This document shows, in pieces, positions 20,115-30,500 of a stretch of 42,514 nt of DNA (positions are counted from its first letter, which is position 1; every line of letters starts with the position of its first letter). Origin of the DNA: Mesostigma viride (lineage: Eukaryota > Streptophyta > Mesostigmatophyceae > Mesostigmatales > Mesostigmataceae); assembly GCA_009746045.1 (NCBI GenBank), contig RPFO01000977.1, positions 1 to 42,514 on the forward strand, written 5' to 3'. Position numbers and translations under genes: made by a program. The notes under the pieces are model-generated. The model worked only from the letters and a program-made list of their open reading frames with translations, ran no database searches and was not told the origin of the DNA.

Positions 20115-21587
20115 AAGGAACAAGAGAAGGAGAGGGAAGTTCAGCTTCAGAAGGAAAAGGAGGAGCAGGAGAGGGCCTCCTTGCTTCAGAAGGGAAAAGA
20201 GGTGGAGAGGGCCACCTATGTCGACAAGGTCAAGTCGACGAGCGAGTCTCCTAAGTATAGTACGCCACCCGCCTCTCCGCCCAAGGGCGTAGAGGAGTTT
20301 CCTCCTCTGTCAACAATGCTTGCTGCCGGGGCTGGGCCAAGCTCCGTGGAGGCGTCGGCCTCCAAATCTCCCAAGCGGCCCGCACCTGAGGCACAGGCTG
20401 CCGGGGCTGGGTCCAGCTCCGTTGTGTCTCCACAGTCTCCTCAGCGGCCCGCACCTGAGGCACAGGCTGCCGGGGCTGGGTCCAGCTCCGTTGTGTCTCC
20501 ACAGTCTCCCCAGCGGCCCGCCATCAACAAGGAGTCCCCCGTCCGCGGGAAGTCGACCTCAAACTCGCCGAGGTCCGCCCCCGTCGAGGTGGTTACCTCG
20601 AAGCCCAGCTCGCCGCCCAAGTCTTCTCCAAGGGCCCACCACGAGGCGTCTGAGCAGGGCAGCCCGCCGCCCAAGTCACCTCTAAGGTCCCACCACGAGG
20701 CTTCGACCTCGAAGGTCAGCACGTCGCCCAGGTCTCCTTCAAGGTCCCTACCCGAGGCGTCGACCTCACAGCCCAGCTCGCAGCCCGCGTCTCCCCAAAG
20801 CTCCCCTCCAAAGAAGGGGGCGACCTCCAAGTCCCGATCACCGCCCAAGTCGCCTGCAAAGTCTCCAGGTCGGAAGTCTCCGCCCAAGCGCCGGTCGCCA
20901 CCCAAGCGCCGGTCGTCAAACTCACCTCCGAGGAGCCGCTCCCCACAGGCAAGAAAGAAAGCAAGAGCGGAATGGGAGGAGAAGGAGGATGACCATGAGC
21001 GGTTCCTGCGTGATCTGCAGAAGAACATTGACCTCCTGATCAGCATGGAGGACAGGGACAAGGCAGACCCAAGGCCACTGGAGGATCTTCCGGAGGAGGA
21101 AAGAAAGAGAAGGAATGACCGCATGGCACTTCTGACTTCTTATCTGGATCAGGCAACGCAGCACGCCGAAGATCTGGTGAATCTGGAGAAAAAGGACAAG
21201 GAACGGAAGGCCGCCCAGGAGCTCCTGGAAAGGGAGCAGAGGGAATGGGTGAAGAAGGAAAGGGCAGAGCGAGAGGCGAAGCAGGCAGAAATGGAAGCTG
21301 CGGAGATGGAGGAGGCGGAGCGCAGGAAGAGGAGGGCGTCGTGGGAGCGGGACGAAAAGGAGAGAAAGGCGAATGAGGAAAGGAAAAAGAAGGACGAGGA
21401 GGCAAAGGCGAAGAGGAAGGTGCAGGAGGAGGGGAAGAGGATGATGGAGGCGGGTGTGGCGGCACGCCTGAAATACCAAGCCAAACTTGAGGAGGAGCGC
21501 AGGAAGGCGCAGGCTGCAGAAAAGTCGACGGAGGTGGATGGGAAGACCGCGGGGGTCTCGGAGAAGGAGGGTACGGAGCCGTCTCAG
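20115..21587 (+). CDS. Cargo gene exon: Ser/Pro-rich and coiled-coil region
   Basis: 491 codons with no suitable ATG at the start, hence probably an internal exon. The first half is Ser/Pro/Arg-rich with SPPK and SPxR motifs and a tandem 24-residue repeat around RPAPEAQAAGAGSSSVVS (about 20375 and 20447). The second half (from about 20950) is a long charged helix (EEKEDDHERFLRDL to RKAQAAEKS), probably coiled coil. The style recalls SR-like or cytoskeletal scaffolds, without a specific match. Confidence 0.65.
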
Positions 21588-24500
21588 GTGAGAAACAGTT
21601 TTTACCCCCATTAGTGTGCGTGTTTTTTTTAACGGTTTCGTTATTCCTTATCTCTGCTAAGCTCGTCTGACCATGAATGGGTCATTTCGCAGAGTGACCC
21701 TAACCTGAACCAACAAGTATGCTTTTCCCTGTTGTTTTGATTTCAGAGGAAGCGGGGGGCAGACGAAAAGAAGTCAGAGGATCCCAAGAAGAGCGGGACA
21801 ACAACGGAGGTGAGCGATAAGTAATCCTGTGTTTTTCGCCTTTGTTCTTTGTTCATTTGTCCATCATTTCTGAGTTGCCGTTTCCTTCGCATGTGTGATT
21901 AATTTATGGAGGGTCATTTCGCAGAGTGACCCTAAACTTTTTCAACGAGTATGCTTTCCTCTGTCTTGCTGCATCCAGAGGAAGAAAGGGGGAGATGAGA
22001 CAGAGTCTCAGGGGAACGCCGAGGTTGGGAGTGGGGAGGAGAAATTGCGGGTGAGCTAATAATTTTTTCGCCGCTTCATAGTGCATGTCAGTTAGTCGTT
22101 CGTTCTGTTTGAGATTTTTTTATGAAGGGTCACTTCGCAGAGTGACCCTAAACTTTTTTTCCGATTATGCTTTTTTTTCGTTTTGTGGACCTGTGTGCAG
22201 CCGATCCAGTTGAGGGGCTTGGAAACTTGGAAGTCATGGTTGACGACTTACGAAAAACATCTGAACGATGACGCCAAGTCGTTCTTGAGCACCTTTGTGT
22301 CGAAGGAGATCGAAGTTGCGATCGATGACGGTGTCTGGCATGAGAGGATGGAAGTAATACATGATATGACGGGTCTGATGAGATATGAACCCTTGGAGTG
22401 ATCCAACACTTCGTGATCTTTTGTTCAAGTCATGGGGCGGAGCCTTAAGGCAAAAGGTTGAAGGGGAAAGAATTGCATCTCTTTTCGACACCTTTGAGTT
22501 GCTTGTTACCGAGTGCGGGTCAACAATACCCGACGCAGCGGATGTTACAGCTTATGTTCCTCGAAGCCTGCTCGTCTGGATCAAGCTGTCTTGTGCGACC
22601 AAACAGTACTGCAAGGACACGAGACAGCACCCATTGTCACACGAGTATTTTGACATCATCATATCTGTCTGCAGGTGGGAAATGTACCAGGTCCTAGAGC
22701 AGGGGAAGACAGGTGAGGATTGGGACACCTCCCCGCTGACGGAAACGGATGTCAATCTGCTCTTGAAGAAAGGGTTCAAGGCTGCACAGTTCGACTGGGA
22801 TGTCTTCGGCGACTTTCTGATCGCCATGGACCACTCGGTATCTCCCGAGTTGTTCAGGGCTGGTTCGGAAGTGATTGAAGATTTGGATGGGGTTAGATCG
22901 CACTTCCTTTCGTCGTATTCAGTGTGGATGGCGCAGTTTAGGGTGAACCCAGACCCTATTCTTCCGAGTCGAGCTGTTGAATTGTTTCTTCAGTTGTGCG
23001 AGGATGAGATCCTGCGTTTTCGTCAGAGTGGGGAGTTCGACATGGCCGGACAGTATGAGCCCCCACGAAAGGAGGTTGTCGCATGGCTTGAGTACAAGGG
23101 GATCGACGACTGCCTGTCGTTAGTGACGGCGAACATAAACGAGAAATCATGGAGTCAGGACATGCTATCTCACTTGATAGCTCTTCGGACGTTTTTCGAA
23201 AATGAACTGAGCCACACAACTCCATCTGAGATGTGGCCGATCGGACAAGTGTTGCGGGAGTGGAGATTTGACATTGAGGTAATTATTGACATTTGTGTAC
23301 ATTTTTATTCAGTCCGTTTAGATTAGTGTTGTGTATTTCTTTTGTTGAAAATTGTTACTAACGATGAACGCATTTCTTGCTCTCCTTCCCGCCAGGAGGG
23401 TGACATTCCATGTTTTGAGGGACAAAGTCCTTCAGCGTGGAAACCGGAGGTAAGCAAATGCCGCTAAAGGTTCGGGGTCGATTTGTGAAGATAGGATATT
23501 CAAGAAATAGTTCCTGTTTTGACTGACTTTGTATATTTATCTGAACGCACGTTTCGTCTTGCAGGATGACGATCAACCTTTTGAAGAGGTCGAAGGGATG
23601 GGGACGGAGAACGTAGAGGTAGGAAATTTGTTTCATTTTACTGTTCAAGCTTAGGGTTGGGGTCGCTCCGCAGAGCAACGTTAAAACAAAATTAATGCTC
23701 GTTTTTTTATGTCATCGTCTGAATTATTATTTTTTTTTTTCATGCAGGAGGTGGACGAGAAGGAAGAGGAGGAGAAGGAGCAGGAGGTGGACGAGGAGGA
23801 AGAGGAGGAGGAGCACGAGGAGGAGGAGGAGGAGGAGGAAGAAAATGAGCCCGAGCCAACTCCGAAGGGGAAGGGAAAGGCAAAGGTTTGTACAATGTTT
23901 TTTAATTTTTTAACGCTGAAGGTCGCGCTGCAGAGCTAGGATGCCAGAGTTCAGATTACTCTTCTTAATACATTTCGCTTCATGTGTATGTTGTGTGTTG
24001 TTAATATACCTTCCAGCAGGCTAAAAAAAAGGCGACGACGACATTCCAGGATCCCAAGAAGCTTATTGACAGAAAGAATAAGGTGAAGACTATCTGTGAT
24101 ATTGGCGACCTCATCCTAGGCAAGCCCCCTAAGGATGTTACGATGGGTGCCGGGGAGTTTCGCAAGTATCTCGCCCAACTACGCGTTGAAGCGGCGGCCG
24201 ATTTCGCAAAGCAATCTGACACCTTCAACGGTGAGCTGGCCTATGATTTCGTCAACCAAGTCAAGTCCAAGGGCACCGAAAAGTTCAAGTGGAAACCAAA
24301 GGAGTACACGGAGGCGAAGGTGGACAAGGTCATCAAGTTCATGAAGTTGGATCTCAAGAGAAGGGATCGTGAACGGGCGAAGCTGCTTGAGGGTCAGGCA
24401 AAAGCGTCCAAAAAGAAGAGGGATGCGGATAAAAAGGAGAAGGGGAAGGATAAGGGGGTGGAAATGGAGGATGACGCGGCCGGGGGGAGAAGGGCGGGAA

Positions 24501-27500
24501 GGGAAAGAAGGGGAAGAAGGCGGGAGAAAAGGAAGAGGTGCGTTTTTCGCGGAATTTTTTCTTTAGAGGGGTAGCTCTGTGGAGTGAACCTTTTTACCTT
24601 CTCCGTGCTTTGCACCCTATTCGGTATTTTTTGTCTGCACGCCGACTATTTGCAAACGTTAAACTATTTATTGTTTTCCTGTCTCATCTTCGTCAATGTC
24701 TTCCTCCAGGGTGGCGAGGGGGAGAAAGGCGGAAAAGGAAAGAAGGGGAAGAAGGCGGGAGAAAAGGAAGCGGTGCGTTTTTGGTGATTTAGATTCAGAG
24801 GGGTAGCTCCGTGGAGTGACCCTTTTTACCTTCTGTGTTCTTAGCACCCTACTCTGAGATTTTCCTACGCTCGCGGACTATATGCATACGTTAAACTATT
24901 TATTGCTTTCTTGTCTCATGTTCGTCAATGCCTTCGTTCAGGGTGCCGAGGGGGAAGGAGACGGTGACGGAAGGTTGGCCGGCAATGATGCCGTTTTTGC
25001 ACTCGTCAAGGAGATGCTTAACTACGTCGAAGCCAGGGGCAAGGCGCCGGCGTCGGATATATTAAAGTGGCCTACCTTCTCCCCTTTTCTTGAGCTTCTG
25101 AAAGCACTTTCAAAGCTCTTCAAGGAGGGGATCCTGACGAGTAGTGGAAAGGTGGACAAGGAGCCGATCATCAAAGATTGGAAGATGGCAACGACCGTGG
25201 ACTCCGAGAAGGAGATCAGGGACAAAGCCATTCGGGACGCGAATGCTGTGCGGGAATCCCGTTGGATTCGACCGAGTGACTTCATCGATACCGGTTGCAA
25301 TAGCAGTTAATATGGCTGTTACGTCCAAGCTCTAAAAGAGAAGAAAGGGCTGGAGTTAATATTGCCTGGCAAGCAATATTATTCTACTAAGCTACTTGGC
25401 TTGAAGAGATTCTACTTCCGGTTACTACAATCCAGAAACGGGTTCATTCTGATGAGTATTGCTCGAGATATGAGCAAGATACTGTTCTACTACATTCTAC
25501 TTGGATTCGGTGATTCTACGGTGGTTCTTCAAGTGACGCGTGGCATACGGCGTCTTGTCACAGTGTACGATAGGACATTTAGTCTCCGACACTGCGGTTT
25601 ATTCAATGCTATTGATTAGACGTAACAAATAGTGACAGGACTTGTGCGACAGGACACTGATGTGACTATTTATGGATAACGAGTCGAGATCTGCTGGTCC
25701 AGAGTGAAGGACAGCAATATTGTAAGATGATCTGTCCTATCAGTCATCTGGATGTGACTGCGTCACAATTAGTATATAACGAGCAGGACGCTGCCACTTG
25801 GTAGCACCACTTTCCCTGCACCTGTGTCCTCGCACCTTTGGCGACGGTTCTCACGTGCTTCGTGCATTCTGTGCTGGTAGCCATAACCAGCAACGTAAAC
25901 CTATTGATTAATATAACTACTTCCTCTGTAGATATTAATCAGTGCAGGCTGAACCACAGTTCAGCCACAGTTTCGTTAACTCGAATTACAAGCGAGTTCG
26001 TAATCTACTGATTACGGCATTGATTTCTGGTGTCGGCAATTTTTACGGTGTTTTTCCATTATATGGGAAACACGCGTGAATATCGTGAGCCATCTCCCGA
26101 GCGTGCGTCGGCTCCATCGTCTTCAGGCTTTAATTTCAACGTTCAACGTACGGCGTCAACTGCTGCGCTGCATTCGCGTGCTGTTCAACCTTCGCTGTCT
26201 CAAGCGCTCGTCAGCCGGCCGCCAGTTTCTAACGATCTGCATCAGTTCGTCGACGACCTTACTCAAGATTTGGAAATCCTGTCGGAAAATTCCCATATTT
26301 TCCGAAGGCTTGCAGCGTCGGGATCAGACGAGCAAGCTCAAGTAATTTCGGCGCTTCGCACCTACGGCTTGGGTGTTCTGGCGTTGGCGACAGCGTGGTC
26401 TGGAATTTCGGCGACTCTTCCGACTGTCGCAGTTCCGGTTAGCAACAACGGGTGGGCGTCGTCAGTCGACGGTATCATAAACGTCGCTGCTTCGATTCAG
26501 CGGCAATCAAACGCTGAGGAGCCAGGTGAAAACAGCGAGGGGCTTCCTGATTTATATCCGAGTATTGTACAGCAGATTTTGGATAACGTATTGCAGTTTC
26601 CGCGCGACGATATGCGGCTGGATTAAATTTTCTGTTATAATTAACAGTGAATTAATTCAGGAAAATTTTTTTATTGGTTCCAGAGCTTAAGGGATTAATT
26701 TATTAATTCCCCAGCAGTATTCTTTCTTCAGCATCGGCATCGGCATCGACAGTTGTCATCGGCATTCGCAGCGACCATGCAGGGTTTGGAAGACGGCGAG
26801 ATACGCGACGAGCGGGGGCTGCGGGGTCAGAATTTTAATCAGAATTTTAATCGTCCAGCAGCAGCAGAGCAGCCCCGCAGAGCCAAGGCCCAGGAGGGCT
26901 TTGCTATTCTTAACCAGCTTCCCAGTCTCAAGGAGCACTGGACTGTTAAGGATAAGGATATTACCATTAGGCACCTTAAGGGATATAAGGGCTTATATAA
27001 TGGTAACAATCCTCTGCAGGTGCTGTGTATGTCACAGTACCTTCTTAAGTGTCCCAAGAGGGTGCAGAAGTATGTAAATGACAAGTTTGAGGATGGAGAT
27101 TCCTGGGAGGTTTTTATAGCTGAGTTTGAGGTGTTCCTAGATGATAAGAGGGCTAGTGATGGCTCCTTTTGGAAGAAGGAGTACATTGATTTCAAGGCTG
27201 AGGGTCTGATTCTGCAGGCATTTGAGGATTTTCAGGAGCTCAGGCACAATTGTGCTGGCAAGGGGTATGTAGTGTCAGATGAGATTGCCATGGATGATTT
27301 CCTAGGTAGCCTGGGATTGGATGAGGTCACCTTGGATAACCTGCAGGTGCACATGCGTACATGCACCACCTGGGCTGCTATGGTGGCCAAGATCAAGGAT
27401 TATTTCAGGGGCAAGTATGTGGGAGGCAAGAAGGAGGCAGACAAGGCCAGGGAGAAGCAGAAGGAGAAGGATAAGGTGGATATGGCAGCTGCAGCAGGGG

Positions 27501-30500
27501 GCAGTGTTCCCAAGGTCAAGGGCAACCAATGGGGGGGCAGCCCTCCAACGGTTATGGTCCACCAAGGTCAGGGCCTTCCAAGCGGGGGGGCTTCCAGGCC
27601 AAGGGCTTCAGTGGCTTCAAGCGTCGTGGAGGTCCTTCCCAGGAGCAGCCAGCGGCTCAGCGTCCCAGATTTGATTTCAACAGGGTGGGGTCCCAGCGGG
27701 GACCACCTGGGGTGGGGACACCTCGTATCACATGTTATTTCTGTCACCAGCAGGGCCACATCCGTAAGGACTGCCCTAGCTGGCGTAAGCAAAGGGGCCA
27801 AGGTGGGTATAACAACCCAACCTGACGGGCTCAGCCTTCCCTGGGCTTGCTAGGGTCCGCCAGGGAGGGGGCTAAGAGTGACCCCCCCATTACTCTGGAT
27901 GAAGTTGATTTGCTCCCTGCACAGGTTGAGAGTCTCCCACTTAAGGTTGAGAGTCCCCCTGCACAGGTTGAGGGTGCATCCATGGAGGAAGAACACAATG
28001 GGGTAGTGACTGGGTCTTCCCACGTCACCATGGTGAAAGCAGTTACCACAAGGCAACAACGTTCCCACATGGCTCTTGGAGGTAGTTTGCGTACTCCTTC
28101 AATGTTGGAGCGTGGAAGTCCTGCCTTAGGGCAGGAAGCTCCTCTAGAGGAGGAGGGTGAGGCTGATGGCCTGAATGATGCAATGGGGAGCATGGTTGTA
28201 AGTGAGCGTGCTGTTCCCAGCACCTCACCTGTATTTAATAAAATGTCTCTTGTGTCAAACATTGCATTGAGATTGCATCACATGTTTGGTCATGCTGCCC
28301 AGGCACTCCAGTTTGCAAGGAGGCTGGGAGGGACATCTTTGTTTAATGCAGTAAAACAGGTTGCTGAGGCTTGTTCCTGTAGGCTGGTTGCTCCCAAGCC
28401 TAAGAAGTCTCATGTCAGACAACCTGTGTTGCAGCCTGGATATGTACAATGTGATATCCAAGAAATCAGGAAACTGATTTTGTTGGTTGGTGTTGATAGA
28501 TATACCAAGTACAAGGTGCTGGAGCTGTTGCAAGACAAGTCTAAGCCATGTTTGGTGGCTGGGCTCCAGGCTATCAGATCCAGAATGAAACCAGTGATCC
28601 AGCTGCAGTGTGATTTAGAATTTGAGTGCTGCATGGGGAATGAAGACCTCCCTGAGTTATTTATTGTACACAGGGAGTCCCATGGCAGTCAAGGCGTGGT
28701 GGAGAGGACAATCAGAGAACTCAAGACTATTCTGCTGACGGAGAAGAAGATTCCAAGATTGGTTCCAGCTATTATCAAGACGGCCTGGTTAAGGTCAGTT
28801 GAGGACAGATTGAATGTCAGGGCATCCATGTATGTTGGAGAGGTCCCTGTGACTCCATTATCATTGCATCTTCGGGAGCTCCCTACTGAGGTTGAGCAAG
28901 CCTGGAAAGATAGCCTTATGTTCAAGTTTGCCAAGTTGAGGCAGAAAGACAAGGGCTGGAGTGTTCTGAAACCTGTTGTTGGCCAGAGGGTAATTGTGTG
29001 GAAAGAGCCCAAGCTTGCAGGCAAGCGTGGTAGCTGGCACCCTGGAGTAGTGACCAGGGTGGAACTAGCTGGGCACAAGTGCTGGGTGAAGATGGAGGAT
29101 CCTCCCCAGAATGTGCACCGTCTGTCGTGGTCATATGTACGTCTAAGGGGTGCTGAAGCAGAGGCAGTAGCTCCTGATGTGACAACCTTGCCAGTTGGTC
29201 ATGACGTCATCCCTGATCATCACGTTCAAGCTGGAAGTAATCCCCGGGTAAGTCCTGGCCAGACCCCTGGATCGGTTAACTTTCCATCCTTAGGACAGGC
29301 AGATGTGGTCCCCTCTAGCCTCACTAAGCATAGAGGTGTGGGCCTGAAAGATGTGGTGCTGGCTATGCAAAAAGCCAAGCAAGGACCTCGGGTGTCCAAG
29401 CTCAGCCAGTTGGAGGAGTCCGAGGATGCTGTCCTAGAGGTAGATACCAATGCTGAGGTTTCTGTTATGGGATCTCAACATACAGGTCAACGGCAGGTGC
29501 TTTCGCCTAGTTGTGCTTGGGTGTCTGACTTTAGTGGCAGGACACACATTATGGTATTGGGAGAGGTGCTGGTACCCTTCATGGGTGAGGATGTCACATT
29601 TCTTGTGCTTGAAGATTATGATGGCCCTATCATCTTGGGTCAAAATTTTCTGAGCTCTCCTAGAATTGTTGTGGCATCTGATAAGCTGAGAAAGTTTGGC
29701 TGGGGTAGCATACCCTTGGTCAATTTTAAAACCTCCCTTGCCAGTGTATTTAATTCTGTGAAAGCGATCAAGAATGTGCAGTGGCCTGAGAATCAGATTC
29801 CTGTGGCTTCCAGTCTTGTTATGCCAGCTGCTCTACACCCTAGCAGTATTGGTATTACTAAGAGATCACTGGCTGCTCATTCTCCTCTTAGCTATGATCA
29901 GCTTGTCCAGGAAATGAGTTCTCCTCTAATGTTTGAGGCCTGGAGGCTAGCATTTGCCAAGGCTCTAGAGGAGTGGTTGCAGTTTGACTGCTGTCAGCCT
30001 GTGAATGAAGTTCCCCCATACAGTACACGGTTGAAGCTCAGATTCGTCATCAAGCGGAAGGAGGTGGAGGGGGTGTCTGTTCCCCATGTGCGTCCAGTTC
30101 TCAATGAATACCGTGGTACTGGGGATCTTCTGGGCGAGGAGTTGTATACACCTGGGATGCTACATGATACATGGCGTATTTTATTGTGCCTGTATGTCGG
30201 TATGCTGAACCAGGGTGCTGATATGTCTTCAGTTCTGCTAGATTTCAAGAGAGCATTTCTGAAGGGTGATCCCAGTGTGGCTCAGCAGGTGTGGCATTGT
30301 GAAACTCCATTTCATGTGCCAGTTCCTGTAGCCTGGCAGGCAGAGCTCCAGTCTAGCTACCTGCTGATTCTGAAGGGTCTAGAAGGTCTCAGGTCCAGTC
30401 CCATCATTTGGAGGCTCACCTTGGAAGACTTCTTGACTAAACACTGTGGGTTGAAGGTGTCATCTGTGGACCCATGTTTATTGCTGGGTAGGTGGCATGA

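Larger units (their letters stand above)
25305..25981 (+). repeat. 5' LTR of element 2
   Basis: 677 bp, from AGTTAATATGGCTGTTACG to TTTCGTTAACT; the ends form a 6-bp inverted repeat AGTTAA/TTAACT. It contains TATATAA (25773-25779) and a hairpin (25905-25941). A second polypurine-like tract and AGTTAATAT lie about 49 bp inside the start. Confidence 0.94.
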
